Shown: positions 35,614 to 44,572, counted from the stretch's first letter. The stretch is 64,000 nt of DNA from SABI01 sp963678555 (GCA_963678555.2 CAXXJA010000002.1:620001-684000), one strand, 5' to 3'. Notes: a model not told the origin generated them from the sequence alone. Made by a program: numbers and translations.

Positions 35614-35850
35614 ATGGCGCTTAAGAAGAAAGAGGGACCGACAGATATATCATTTGATACTGTCAGGAAAGCAGAGAAAGTATTTCAGGGGGCGAAACAA
35701 AGTCAGAAGGAAAAGAAGGTCCTGACTACATTCTCTATCGAACCCTCCTTCAAGCAGGAGCTTGAGGGTATGTTCCAGGATATGGGGCTGGGTTGGGCAG
35801 CCGGAATACGGTTCGCACTGCGGGAGTTCATCAAGAAATACTCTTCCTGA
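35614..35850 (+). CDS. Small RHH-type protein, probable ParA partner
   Basis: A 78-residue basic protein. The first 35 residues are a charged, flexible-looking tail (MALKKKEGPTDISF). The rest, KKVLTTFSIEPSFKQELEGM followed by an LGWAAGIRFALREFIKK-like helix pair, fits a ribbon-helix-helix domain. A mobile N-tail plus RHH is the architecture of ParG-type centromere-binding proteins, and the tail would stimulate the ParA ATPase. The ATG at 35614 is preferred because GGAG lies 6 nt upstream; an in-frame TTG at 35608 overlaps the parA stop. Family is inferred from pattern and position. Confidence 0.65.
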   Translation: MALKKKEGPTDISFDTVRKAEKVFQGAKQSQKEKKVLTTFSIEPSFKQELEGMFQDMGLGWAAGIRFALREFIKKYSS

Positions 35851-35969
35851 CAGTCCCCTTCTCATGATAGTGCCGTGGTGTGCGTCTGTCTCTGATTTTT
35901 TCCCTGTTCCTGTATGGAATCTGTATGAGAAAGGGGCTGGTATCATACAACGTTTCAGGCATCCGCTTA

Positions 35970-37994
35970 TCAGGCTTCCTTTCTCTCCTTCTCATCAAGC
36001 ACGTTCAGAAATGCCTTAAGTCGATCCATATGATCTTCTCTGGTCATCTCCTTCGGTTCCTCCGGAGGTGCGAAATGCATATCAGCTATCTCGGAAAGGA
36101 AACGGGAAGGATGTGAGATGATAACTTCCCCTCGTACCTTGCGTTCTCTGGCATAGCTGATGAACAGATGTTTCCGTGCACGGGTGATCGCCACATAGAA
36201 CAGGCGACGTTCCTCTTCAAGATTCCCGTCATTCTCCTCGACGCTTCTGCGATGAGGTATGATGGAGTCCTCTATCCCTGCGAGGAAGACCGTATGGAAC
36301 TCGAGACCTTTCGATGCATGCATCGTCATCAGACTGATTGCTGAGGACCCTTCATCGCGCTCGCTTTTCTCACTTGAGGTGAGTGTAAGTCTTCTCAGGT
36401 AATCATAGATGGACTCATCACCGGCATGTTCCTCCTCCCACTGACGGAAGAACTTGATATACTGTACAGCCGACATATATTTCGCCTGTGCCGTCTTCTC
36501 ATTCGTCGGGTACTCTCCCATCAGGTAGGAACGGTAATGAATCTCGTCGAGCAGACGGGAAAGGATCCTGTGACGTGTTGTGCTGTTTGTCATGAACATC
36601 TGGCTGTACTGGTCAATGAGACTCAGGAATCCACTCAGTGCATCCTTCTGCCGGGAGGATTCAGCTGATATGTTCTCTATGGCCATTCGAATCGCCTCAT
36701 AATACGAGACTCCGTGGGCATCTTTGATGGAACGCAGCAGTTTAAGCGTTGTCAGTCCGATTCTCCGTTTCGGCGTATTGATAATTCTCAGTAGGGCAAT
36801 ATCATCATTCTTATTCACCAGGACACGGATATAGGCGATGACATCCTTCACTTCCCTCCTGTCATAGAAACTCATGCCGCCACTTACATTCACACTCATC
36901 TGGCGATCCATCAGCTGCGTCTCCAGGGCAGGGAGGAGATGGTTCGTTCTGACAAGGATCGCATAGTCACTATACGGGCGGTTATGGGTGAACGAGTCCT
37001 GCCGTATTCTTTCGGCAATATCGGCCGCTTCTTTCTCGCTGTCTTCGCTTTCTATCAGCGTGATAGCCGTTCCCTGATCCTCCTGAGTCCACAGGTTCTT
37101 CTTCTTGCGTTCACTGTTATTCAGGATCAGCTGGTTGGCGGCTGAAAGAATCATTCCTGTGGAACGGTAGTTCCGGTCCAGGAAGATCTCGGTACGTTCC
37201 GGAAAGTCCTTCTCGAACTGAATGATATTGCCGTAATCGGCACCCCTCCACGAATAGATCGACTGATCATCATCTCCGACAACAGCAATATTCCTGTGTT
37301 CCTCTGCAAGAAGACGGACGATACGGTATTGCTCCCTGCTTGTATCCTGAAATTCATCGACCATGATATACCGAAACTGTTTTCGATACTGCTCAAGAAC
37401 CTCCGTATGTGTTGTGAAGATTTCAAGAAGCAGGTATATCAGGTCATCGAAATCAAGTGCATTGTACCCTTTCTTATGTTCCTGAAATGAATCGCACAAT
37501 TCTCTGGTAAGACCGGTATATTCACCCTGTGCATCTTTCTGGCCGCGCCTGAACCGGCTATACACGTCAAGGAGGTCCCGTGCATCGACTGCGGTGATAT
37601 CGACATCGTGCTCCCGCATTACCTCTTTCATCAAAGAGATTGAATCCTGCGTGTCATAAATCGTGAATCTGCTCGTATACCCAAGCAGGTGTATCGTGCT
37701 CTTCAGAACCATCATCGCAAAGGAGTGAAACGTTGATGTGAGAGGAGCCTCGCCCTTGCGACCTTTTCTCAGTTCTCCAATGCGCTCTCCCATTTCACGT
37801 GCCGCCTTGTTTGTGAACGTCAGAGCGAGGATCTTCTGCGGGGGAACCCCCCGTTCCATGAGATAGGCTATCCGGTGTGTGATCATTCGTGTCTTCCCGC
37901 TGCCGGCACCTGCAATGATGAGAAGAGGTCCTTCGGTCTGTTCGACACTTCGCCTCTGGCTTTCGTTAAGAGAAGAGAGTAGATGCATGCTCAT
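35970..37994 (-). CDS. UvrD/PcrA-type superfamily 1 DNA helicase
   Basis: An ATP-driven 3'-5' helicase for repair and replication restart, 674 residues. The Q motif LNESQRRSV, motif I AGAGSGKTRM, motif Ia TFTNKAAREM, motif II MVDEFQDT, motif III GDDDQSIYSWRGA, motif IV LDRNYRST, and motifs V/VI MTMHASKGLEF and VAITRARKHLFIS are all in order. It is shorter than typical UvrD/PcrA (about 720), as in Rep-like members. AGGAG precedes the first ATG of the MSMH start. It may be the first gene of a leftward series with the membrane protein downstream. Confidence 0.93.
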   Translation of the reverse strand: MSMHLLSSLNESQRRSVEQTEGPLLIIAGAGSGKTRMITHRIAYLMERGVPPQKILALTFTNKAAREMGERIGELRKGRKGEAPLTSTFHSFAMMVLKSTIHLLGYTSRFTIYDTQDSISLMKEVMREHDVDITAVDARDLLDVYSRFRRGQKDAQGEYTGLTRELCDSFQEHKKGYNALDFDDLIYLLLEIFTTHTEVLEQYRKQFRYIMVDEFQDTSREQYRIVRLLAEEHRNIAVVGDDDQSIYSWRGADYGNIIQFEKDFPERTEIFLDRNYRSTGMILSAANQLILNNSERKKKNLWTQEDQGTAITLIESEDSEKEAADIAERIRQDSFTHNRPYSDYAILVRTNHLLPALETQLMDRQMSVNVSGGMSFYDRREVKDVIAYIRVLVNKNDDIALLRIINTPKRRIGLTTLKLLRSIKDAHGVSYYEAIRMAIENISAESSRQKDALSGFLSLIDQYSQMFMTNSTTRHRILSRLLDEIHYRSYLMGEYPTNEKTAQAKYMSAVQYIKFFRQWEEEHAGDESIYDYLRRLTLTSSEKSERDEGSSAISLMTMHASKGLEFHTVFLAGIEDSIIPHRRSVEENDGNLEEERRLFYVAITRARKHLFISYARERKVRGEVIISHPSRFLSEIADMHFAPPEEPKEMTREDHMDRLKAFLNVLDEKERKEA

Positions 37995-38011
37995 GGAAGC
38001 TCCTGTTTCAA

Positions 38012-38494
38012 TCAGATATGTTTGATGAATATCGAGTAGGTTCCTTCTCCCGCAAGTAGAATGAGAGAGACGATTGTCGCAGATATAAAAACACCGAGTG
38101 ATACGGCAAGGAACGATTTGCGTCGGTTCATACCGAACAACCAGGACCCGAGAGTCCCGGTGTATGCTCCGGTGATAGGCAGGGGGACTGCCACGAAGAG
38201 TGTAAGTCCGATATAGCCGTATCGCGCGATCTTATGTTCGATCTTTTTTCTGGTCGCGATGACTGAGCGGTCGAAGAGGACCGAATAGAAGTCAAATCTT
38301 GAGTAGAAGAAATCATGGAAGAATGTGAGAAAGAGAGACAGGATCGGATAGACCAGCAGATTCGCCCCGACCGCGAGGACAGCTGCCAGCGGCAGGGAGA
38401 GACCGTTGAAATATGCGTAGGGTAGTGCACCCCTCAGTTCGCTGATCGGAGCTATGCCGAGAAAGACTGTCATCAGGATATCTGCTGTGTTCAT
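38012..38494 (-). CDS. Small multidrug-export-family membrane protein (COG2426 type)
   Basis: A 160-residue integral membrane protein with about four hydrophobic segments. The N-terminal APISELRGALPYAYFNG is the family hallmark, and the loop VPLPITGAYTGTLGSWL is the second conserved patch. The family is annotated as putative small multidrug export, but its transport role is poorly tested. Its start codon directly abuts the stop codon of the DUF362 gene upstream, so the two are translationally coupled. Confidence 0.75.
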   Translation of the reverse strand: MNTADILMTVFLGIAPISELRGALPYAYFNGLSLPLAAVLAVGANLLVYPILSLFLTFFHDFFYSRFDFYSVLFDRSVIATRKKIEHKIARYGYIGLTLFVAVPLPITGAYTGTLGSWLFGMNRRKSFLAVSLGVFISATIVSLILLAGEGTYSIFIKHI

Positions 38495-39631
38495 CTATCG
38501 CTCTCCCTGGTCTTCGATATGGATTGCATCTGCAGGACACACCTCGGCACAGCAGTAGCATCTGATACATGCCGTGTAGTCCGCCTGTACCTGTGTATCA
38601 GCATCAAACTGTAACGCTTTCCCCGGGCAGATTGCAATACATCTGCCACAGGAAATGCATGCTTCATGGTCGAACAGCGGTCTGGGCTTGTTCTGTGCGA
38701 TATGGAATCTGAACCTGCGGGTGAACAGCGGCCCGACGAGCGTTCTCAGCATCCTGATCTTCTGATGCTGTGGGATCCGTTTGAAATCTTTGATGACCAG
38801 GTCTTTTGCATCCAACAGAGGGAATGTGATATCCTCAAGAGAGGATGCACCGGTCAGCCGTTTTCTGGCAAGCTCCCTGAGCAGCGGTATCTGATCCACA
38901 TCGTAACCCATGATTGCTGCCATCGACATATCAAGGGCACCGCCGTCATTCGATGCCATGACAAGCCCTGCATGCCTGATATCACCATTGGCCGGCCCGG
39001 TTCCTTCCATGGCTATGATGCCGTCTATAAGAGAGAAATCCGGAGTTGCCGCGGCATAGATACCGGCAATCAGGCGTGAGAAGGATTCAACAGTGGGATA
39101 GCGCATGTGAGAGGCACTCTTGTGCAGTCCGGGAACAAGACCGAACATATTCTTCACAGCGCCGGTGAAGTACATCAGCTGATGCGACTTCATCTTTGCC
39201 AGGGAAAACAACAGATCGACCTTATCGAGAATTCCGGGAAGCGGCAGGTTCCTGCCATACGTGAACGGGATCCGAGTGGATACAGGTTCGTGAGCGAAAT
39301 TCACCCAATGAGCCCCTGTTTCCCGGCAGACATCGTAGATTCCCGATTTGTGAGGTGTGAAGTGATTACCCTGAAGACCGGGAGAATCTCCTACATAGAT
39401 CGTTTCTGCTCCCCTGTCGAACAATATTCTGATAACAGCCTTCACGAACTCTGGATTGGTCGTGATCGCCTTGTGTACCGGGGCATCAGAGAGGATATTG
39501 GGTTTGAGCAGCACACTCCTGCCCTGGACCTCGGGAAAGTCTGATGAGGCGATAACCTCGTTCAGTGCCTGCGTGAGAGAACTCTGTTCATAGGTGGAAC
39601 AGCGCTGGATCGCTACCTGTGGTTTCTTCAT
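38495..39631 (-). CDS. DUF362 protein with C-terminal double 4Fe-4S ferredoxin
   Basis: A 378-residue iron-sulfur protein. The N-terminal 310 residues are DUF362: VLLKPNILSDAPVHKAITTNPEFV, GDSPG, then a KMKSHQLMYFTGAVKN patch. The C-terminus has two ferredoxin clusters, CISCGRCIAICPG and CIRCYCCAEVCPAD. It is probably a cytoplasmic redox protein; DUF362's own reaction is unknown. AAGGACGG lies about 10 nt before the start. It sits between an RNA methyltransferase and the membrane protein above, all on one strand. Confidence 0.85.
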   Translation of the reverse strand: MKKPQVAIQRCSTYEQSSLTQALNEVIASSDFPEVQGRSVLLKPNILSDAPVHKAITTNPEFVKAVIRILFDRGAETIYVGDSPGLQGNHFTPHKSGIYDVCRETGAHWVNFAHEPVSTRIPFTYGRNLPLPGILDKVDLLFSLAKMKSHQLMYFTGAVKNMFGLVPGLHKSASHMRYPTVESFSRLIAGIYAAATPDFSLIDGIIAMEGTGPANGDIRHAGLVMASNDGGALDMSMAAIMGYDVDQIPLLRELARKRLTGASSLEDITFPLLDAKDLVIKDFKRIPQHQKIRMLRTLVGPLFTRRFRFHIAQNKPRPLFDHEACISCGRCIAICPGKALQFDADTQVQADYTACIRCYCCAEVCPADAIHIEDQGER

Positions 39632-39634
39632 GTT

Positions 39635-40408
39635 TCAGACCGTCCTTTGAATCAGGGCATAGTAGATCGGCCCGATATTTCCCTCTGTATCAGGGAGGAT
39701 GAGGATTCCTGGATCACAGTACTCACCCCGCTGCAACCCGGTATCGATAATGCGGTACCGTCCGGACCGTTTTCTTTCAAGTCTGTTTACGATATCCTGA
39801 TTCTCATGAGGGTTGATGCTGCAGGTGCTGTACAGGATGTGTCCGCCGACTCTCACCGCTTCAAGCGCTGATGCAAGCATGGCGAACTGCAGGGACTGAA
39901 GAGTCTTCGTACGGTTGACGCTCCAGGCGGCGATCGCCCGGGGGTCTCTCAGGACATGCCGCTCAGAAGAGCAGGGTGCATCGAGCAGAATGGAATCATA
40001 TCTGTCTGTTTCATACAGAGACCACTTCGCTGCATCATGACTGGTGATCCGTATCCTGCTGCGGACCTCTTCAGTGGTGTATGCATCAAGCACCCGGTGA
40101 AGGCGGGCACGCCTTTGAGATGACCTGTCATTGCACACGAGGGTTCCTGTTTCTCCCAGTTCACCACTGAGAACGAGGGATTTCCCGCCGGGAGCGGCAC
40201 ACATGTCGAGAACGCTGGTGTCAGGGAGGACAGGCAGAGCGCGGGCTGCTATGATACTGGCCTCATCGAGGAAATACGGAGTATCCCTGTCGTCCAGAGG
40301 AATCTGCTGAGGTTCTGAAAGAAGGGCCTTGCAAAGCCCATCCCATCGTTCTTTGTATATCTGCCGGTAGTACGCATCAAATGACAGCTTTTCACGTGTC
40401 CTGGCCAT
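39635..40408 (-). CDS. RsmB/NOP2/Sun-family RNA m5C methyltransferase
   Basis: A SAM-dependent RNA cytosine-5 methyltransferase, 257 residues. AdoMet motif LDMCAAPGGKS, then DAPCSSERH (Cys of motif IV) and YSTCSINPHEN (the catalytic Cys of motif VI) are clear. It has no N-terminal NusB-like domain and no C-terminal PUA-like domain, so it is a minimal member and not full RsmB or RsmF. The target (16S, 23S or tRNA) cannot be told. AAGG precedes the start by 7 nt. Confidence 0.85.
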   Translation of the reverse strand: MARTREKLSFDAYYRQIYKERWDGLCKALLSEPQQIPLDDRDTPYFLDEASIIAARALPVLPDTSVLDMCAAPGGKSLVLSGELGETGTLVCNDRSSQRRARLHRVLDAYTTEEVRSRIRITSHDAAKWSLYETDRYDSILLDAPCSSERHVLRDPRAIAAWSVNRTKTLQSLQFAMLASALEAVRVGGHILYSTCSINPHENQDIVNRLERKRSGRYRIIDTGLQRGEYCDPGILILPDTEGNIGPIYYALIQRTV

Positions 40409-40448
40409 GACACTACCTTAGCTGAGTTTCCATTCCCTGTCCACTGGT

Positions 40449-41123
40449 TCATCGTTCCAGGAACGTGACCAGGAATCCTGTTGCAAATAGAGCCGAGGCA
40501 AGGGTACAGAAGATGTGCCACACGGCGTGAGCGTAGGGCAGGCGCTTGAGCGCGTAGAATATGACCCCGATGGTGTACGTGATCCCACCGCCCAGGACGA
40601 AGAAGAAAAGCCGTGCAGGAAGGACAGCCACCGCATCATTCCATACCAGAACGATCGACCACCCCATCAGGAGATACAGGACCACGTGGAGTGCTCTCAG
40701 TCTCCCCCAGAACACGATAGTGAAGGTGCTTCCCATGACGAGAAAGAGTGAGAGAAAGATAAACAGCACAGTGGCCCATCTGGTGGACATACCCATCAGC
40801 ACAGGAGCATAGGTTCCCCAGATGAGAAGATAGATATTGAGATGATCAAGTATCCTTCCCACCCTCTTGAGTGTCCCGGTAGGAGCCCAGTGATAGAATG
40901 CACTTGAAGAGAACAGGAGCAGCTGCGCCAGGCTGAACAGGATCATGCTGCCGTATACCATGGTCGAAGCGAATCCGGATCGGTTCAAGATGACGAAGAG
41001 GAGATACCCGAGAGCCGCCAGTGCGGCAGCCAGATGGGTGACTGTGTTTGCCTTTTCTTCCTGTTCAGTTACGTTCGTCTGAAGGGTAATGTGACTGTCA
41101 AGCCATGCGGTAATCTGTTTCAT
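40449..41123 (-). CDS. Haemolysin III/YqfA (PAQR-related) membrane protein
   Basis: A 224-residue protein with about seven membrane segments. EEKANTVTHLAAALAALGYLL at the first segment, SSSAFYHWAP in the second loop and HAVWHIFCTLASALF at the last segment give the conserved His/Ser/Asp positions of this family of putative metal-dependent hydrolases. The start is set at MKQITAW (41123); the open frame runs 55 codons further upstream without features. A weak -10 box ends 7 nt before this ATG. Confidence 0.8.
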   Translation of the reverse strand: MKQITAWLDSHITLQTNVTEQEEKANTVTHLAAALAALGYLLFVILNRSGFASTMVYGSMILFSLAQLLLFSSSAFYHWAPTGTLKRVGRILDHLNIYLLIWGTYAPVLMGMSTRWATVLFIFLSLFLVMGSTFTIVFWGRLRALHVVLYLLMGWSIVLVWNDAVAVLPARLFFFVLGGGITYTIGVIFYALKRLPYAHAVWHIFCTLASALFATGFLVTFLER

Positions 41124-41130
41124 AGCCTCA

Positions 41131-41159
41131 TGGATACCTGAATACGGGTAGGAGTACAA
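41131..41159 (-). promoter_or_regulatory. Weak leaderless-type promoter of the haemolysin III gene
   Basis: Minus strand TTGTAC (41159-41154), 17-bp spacer, TATCCA (41136-41131), then 7 nt to the ATG. The -10 is poor and GAGG lies 3 nt before the ATG, so this is the least certain of the series. Confidence 0.3.
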
Positions 41160-41277
41160 TAGTGCGTATCTACTAAAACGCGGAACAGAGGGCTGTAGAG
41201 ATGTACCAGTGACCTGCATACTATGCCCATTTGCGACATAGCCAGAGAAACCCGGCACCATCCTGTGAATACAGGAA

Positions 41278-41300
41278 ACGGAGACCATAGCGGTCTCCGT
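41278..41300 (-). terminator. Terminator of the amino-acid ABC operon
   Basis: ACGGAGACC and GGTCTCCGT form a perfect 9-bp stem with a 5-nt loop, 6 bp past the ATPase stop; a short TTTCC follows on the minus strand. Confidence 0.6.
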
Positions 41301-41306
41301 TGTCCT

Positions 41307-42095
41307 CTAGAGAACATTCTTCAGGAAATTCTTCAGTTTCTCATGTTTCGGGTGTTCGAATATCTCCTTGGGAGTCCCTTCCTCCATGATCAGGCCGTCA
41401 GCCATGAAAACGACTCTGTCAGCCACTTCCTTGGCGAACCCCATCTCATGCGTTACACAGAGCATCGTCATGCCCTGCTTGGCAAGACTCTTCATGACGG
41501 CAAGCACTTCACCAACGAGTTCAGGGTCAAGAGCGCTGGTAGGTTCATCGAAGAGCATGATCTCCGGTTCCATGGCAAGAGCCCTCGCAATGGCAACCCG
41601 CTGCTGCTGCCCGCCGGACAGCTTGCTCGGATACACATCTATCTTATCGGACAGACCGACCCTCTCAATAAGTTTCGTAGCCGACTCAATCGCCTCTGCC
41701 CGTGTCTTTTTACGTATCAGAATGGGAGCAAGAATCAGGTTTTCGAGGACTGTCTTGTGAGGAAAAAGGTTGAACCTCTGGAACACCATACCCATCTCCA
41801 GCAGGAGAGCTTTCTGCTTGTCCGCAGGAACTCGGTGGACAGTGTGGTTGTTCTTCCGGTCAAGAAAGAGTTCATCCTCTACAAAGATTCTCCCGCTCGT
41901 GATCTGTTCAAGGTGATTGAGAGAACGAAGGTACGTGGATTTCCCTGCACCCGAAGGTCCGATGATAACGATCACTTCACCTTTTTTCACCGCAAGGTCA
42001 ACATCCTTGAGCACCTCAAGGTGTCCGAATGATTTGCAGAGCTTTTCGGTGCGTATCAGATACTCGTATTCGTGCGGAGTATTGGAATTATTCAT
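41307..42095 (-). CDS. Polar amino-acid ABC transporter, ATPase
   Basis: A 262-residue GlnQ/ArtP-type ATPase. Walker A GPSGAGKST, Q-loop FQRFNLFPH, signature LSGGQQQRVAIARALAM, Walker B IMLFDEPTSALD and the switch His in VTHEM are all present. It overlaps the permease stop by 8 bases and has GAGAGG about 10 nt upstream. It powers uptake of an amino acid; ARG-box sites before the operon point to arginine or a related basic amino acid. Confidence 0.93.
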   Translation of the reverse strand: MNNSNTPHEYEYLIRTEKLCKSFGHLEVLKDVDLAVKKGEVIVIIGPSGAGKSTYLRSLNHLEQITSGRIFVEDELFLDRKNNHTVHRVPADKQKALLLEMGMVFQRFNLFPHKTVLENLILAPILIRKKTRAEAIESATKLIERVGLSDKIDVYPSKLSGGQQQRVAIARALAMEPEIMLFDEPTSALDPELVGEVLAVMKSLAKQGMTMLCVTHEMGFAKEVADRVVFMADGLIMEEGTPKEIFEHPKHEKLKNFLKNVL

Positions 42096-43131
42096 AAATC
42101 GACAACCTCTCTTCCATCTTTCCGAACAACCAGGTGAAGATGCCGGTCACGATTAGGTAGATAACCAGAGCGGGAAGGAACACAAGGTAGTTGCCCTCAC
42201 TGGTCATGATGGTCTTTGATATAGTCGTTATGTCCATCAGTGAGATGGCAAAGACAAGTGAAACATCCTTGATCATCATGATGAACTCATTCGACAGGGG
42301 GGGTATCATTCTCCGGGTGGCCTGGGGAATGATGATATGTCTCATAGTCTGAGCATATCCCAGTCCGAGAGCTTTCGCAGCTTCATGCTGTCCCTTGTCG
42401 ATAGACTGGATGGCTGCACGGACGATCTCTGCACAATAGGCGGCGGAATTCAGGGAGAAGGAAATCAGAGCCGCAACGAAGGCACCTTTGTACACCGCCT
42501 CCGGATCTCCCATATCAAACAGTCCTCTCCAGGAGAATCCGAAGATTCCGGGAATGGAAAAATAGACCACAAAGAGCTGGATCAGCAGGGGAGTGCCTCG
42601 AAAGAAGAACACATAGGCACTGCTCACCTTACTGATGATTTTGTTTGAAGATATCTTGCCTAGTGCCAGAAAGACACTGAATATGAACCCGATAAATATC
42701 GACAGTGTTGTGAGCAGAAGGGTGAGTTTTACACCGTGCAGGAGGTTCTGACCGATACCGAGCATCCGGTAGGTGTAGTTGACCATCTGACCTGTGAACT
42801 TTCCGAATCCCTCATCAGCCTGGAAGATAGTTCCTGCAAAACCGATATATGCTTCCTGGAAGGCATTGGCACCTCCGGTCGAGAACGACAGGTACCTGAT
42901 TGCCTTGAAATCGTTGTACGTGATCGTGAGGCGTTTTCTGGAACTGTCCTTCTCGGCCTCTATCATCTCCTTCACGGTGACGGAGGCATTCTCCATCATC
43001 CCGGTTTCGGAGATATTGATGATTGAAAGGACGATATACACAGCGACAACTGCCATAACGAGTATGACAGCTGTCTTTGAAGATTGGTCCCATTCTCTGA
43101 CGTGTATGAGTTTCTGTAGGAATTTCTTCAT
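42088..43131 (-). CDS. Polar amino-acid ABC transporter, permease
   Basis: A 347-residue HisM/GlnP-type permease, with the EAA loop AAKALGLGYAQTMRHIIIPQA and about five C-terminal membrane helices. The first third is unusual: one extra N-terminal helix (AVILVMAVVAVYIVLSI) and a polar region of about 90 residues precede the common core, which starts near TYRMLGIGQNLLHG. The start is set at 43131, where AGGA lies 6 nt upstream; a GTG at 43152 would overlap the binding-protein gene. It is a single permease gene, presumably a homodimer. Confidence 0.9.
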   Translation of the reverse strand: MKKFLQKLIHVREWDQSSKTAVILVMAVVAVYIVLSIINISETGMMENASVTVKEMIEAEKDSSRKRLTITYNDFKAIRYLSFSTGGANAFQEAYIGFAGTIFQADEGFGKFTGQMVNYTYRMLGIGQNLLHGVKLTLLLTTLSIFIGFIFSVFLALGKISSNKIISKVSSAYVFFFRGTPLLIQLFVVYFSIPGIFGFSWRGLFDMGDPEAVYKGAFVAALISFSLNSAAYCAEIVRAAIQSIDKGQHEAAKALGLGYAQTMRHIIIPQATRRMIPPLSNEFIMMIKDVSLVFAISLMDITTISKTIMTSEGNYLVFLPALVIYLIVTGIFTWLFGKMEERLSIYE

Positions 43132-43144
43132 GGGAATCCTGATT

Positions 43145-43942
43145 TTATGCACCGAACCAGTAGGCGATGCTCTCTTTAAAGAAGCCTTCCTCTTTCAGTT
43201 CCGCGATTGCTTCATTGATTGCTTCAACAAGTGCGGTATTGCCCTTGGTGACAGCTACACCGAACTGCTCAGCTTCGCTCTTGTCAAGGTAGACGATCTT
43301 GTACTTGTCAGGATACTTTCCTACCTGACCATCTGCTACAGTTGAGTCAACCACAACAGCATCAATCTCGTTGTTGTCAAGCTGAGTGAAGCAGGTGATA
43401 ATCTTCTCGTTCTGTGCAAGGGTACAGTTCAGTGAACCGGTGGAAATATAATCCGAGATCAGGATATCAGAGGTGGTTTCCTTCTGGACCGCAAGAGCAA
43501 GCCCGTCAAGATCAAGGAATCCGTCAACTTCGAGATCGGAATCAGTGCGTACGACAACTGCCTGATAGTTATCGATATAGGGATCGGAGAAGTCCATGGA
43601 CGCCTTTCTTTCTTCGGTGATCGTTACAGCGGAGATGACAGCGTCATAGTTGACACCGATTCCCTGGAATATTCCGTCCCAAGCAGTATTGATGAATACA
43701 ACTTCCACACCGAGTTTCTCTCCGAGGGCCTTCGCGAAGTCGATATCGTATCCGATGGGAGTCACTCCATCATTCGCAAAATCTTCAAAAGGAGGATAGC
43801 CGATCTCTACACCGATGGCCAGTGTTCCTGCCTTCATGAGGTTGAGTTCCGATGCAGGCTTTTCCTGCTCCTGAGCACCGCCAGCCGTTATTGAGAACAG
43901 CGCGACCATGAGTACCAATGCAGCAACAATGATTTTCTTCAT
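43145..43942 (-). CDS. Polar amino-acid ABC transporter, substrate-binding protein
   Basis: A 265-residue periplasmic binding protein of the family 3 (SBP_bac_3) type. A signal peptide (MKKIIVAALVLMVALFSITA) lacks a lipobox Cys, so it is predicted soluble. GVEIGYPPFEDFAN, then IGYDIDFAKALGEKLG and FINTAWDGIFQGI are the family's substrate-contact stretches. AGGAG precedes the start. First gene of the three-gene operon, with a strong promoter overlapped by two ARG-box-like sites. Confidence 0.92.
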   Translation of the reverse strand: MKKIIVAALVLMVALFSITAGGAQEQEKPASELNLMKAGTLAIGVEIGYPPFEDFANDGVTPIGYDIDFAKALGEKLGVEVVFINTAWDGIFQGIGVNYDAVISAVTITEERKASMDFSDPYIDNYQAVVVRTDSDLEVDGFLDLDGLALAVQKETTSDILISDYISTGSLNCTLAQNEKIITCFTQLDNNEIDAVVVDSTVADGQVGKYPDKYKIVYLDKSEAEQFGVAVTKGNTALVEAINEAIAELKEEGFFKESIAYWFGA

Positions 43943-43974
43943 ATTAACTCCTATGCATTATGATTATAGAGGCA

Positions 43975-44013
43975 ATTGTAAATATTTATGCATAAGAAGT
44001 CAATAATTATGCA
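43975..44013 (-). promoter_or_regulatory. Promoter of the amino-acid ABC operon with two ARG-box-like sites
   Basis: Minus strand TTGACT (44003-43998), 17-bp spacer, TACAAT (43980-43975). Site A, TGCATAATTATTGA (44013-44000), overlaps the -35. Site B, TGCATAAATATTTA (43992-43979), fills the spacer up to the -10. Each matches TGCATWWWWATTCA at 13 of 14 positions, placed ideally for repression. Confidence 0.65.
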
Positions 44014-44023
44014 ATAATTCTCA

Positions 44024-44476
44024 TTAAAGAATGATAGTGACGATGATTCCGATAAGCAGGCCGAGCCCGAAACCGCCGAATACCTGGTTGAATGAGTGGC
44101 CGAGCATCGTCTTCAGGTTCTCCGGGGTGAACTGTCCCTCTTCGTGGATCGTAGCAAAGATCTTGCTCCAGTCATTGATGATCTGAGCCTGTTTTCCTGC
44201 TTCTCTTCTGATTCCCATGGCATCATGTATCACGATTGTAGCGAAGGTGAGAGAGATCGCGAAGTAGTAGTTCTGCCACCCTTCGAGGATGAATATGCTT
44301 GTACACAGTGCCACGACCGAAGCTGTATGAGATGAAGGCATCCCTCCGGTAGAGATGAACAGGGTAGGGTCAAACTTCCGTTCCACAGGATACAGGAGAA
44401 ACGGTTTCACAAACTGTGCAACAAAGGCGGCAAGTATTGCACTGATCAATGGACGGTTTTGAAGCAATTCTTCCAT
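44024..44476 (-). CDS. Divergent PAP2-family (DUF212) membrane protein
   Basis: A 150-residue membrane protein related to acid phosphatase/haloperoxidase folds. FISTGGMPSSHTASVVAL and the late LGHSFNQVFGGFGLG are the family motifs, giving the His residues of the PAP2 site. The start is moved to the ATG at 44476 (MEELLQN), because a promoter ends 7 nt before it and overlaps the earlier in-frame ATG at 44485. The substrate is unknown; undecaprenyl-phosphate-type lipids are one possibility. Confidence 0.8.
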   Translation of the reverse strand: MEELLQNRPLISAILAAFVAQFVKPFLLYPVERKFDPTLFISTGGMPSSHTASVVALCTSIFILEGWQNYYFAISLTFATIVIHDAMGIRREAGKQAQIINDWSKIFATIHEEGQFTPENLKTMLGHSFNQVFGGFGLGLLIGIIVTIIL

Positions 44477-44483
44477 GGGTATC

Positions 44484-44512
44484 ATTATTCACAGAACGAT
44501 GGATAAATTCAA
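44484..44512 (-). promoter_or_regulatory. Leaderless promoter of the PAP2-like gene
   Basis: Minus strand TTGAAT (44512-44507), 17-bp spacer, AATAAT (44489-44484), then 7 nt to the ATG at 44476. No Shine-Dalgarno is present. Confidence 0.5.
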
Positions 44513-44572
44513 CTATATGGTATGAGTATTGAGTGAAAATTGACTACCAGACAGAAATTGTTCCAAAACCCC

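Noticed and set aside
35851..35942. Long-range complementarity between CCCCTTCTCAT and ATGAGAAAGGGG after the RHH gene
   Set aside because: The arms are about 50 bp apart with imperfect pairing and no T-run, so it is not a convincing terminator.
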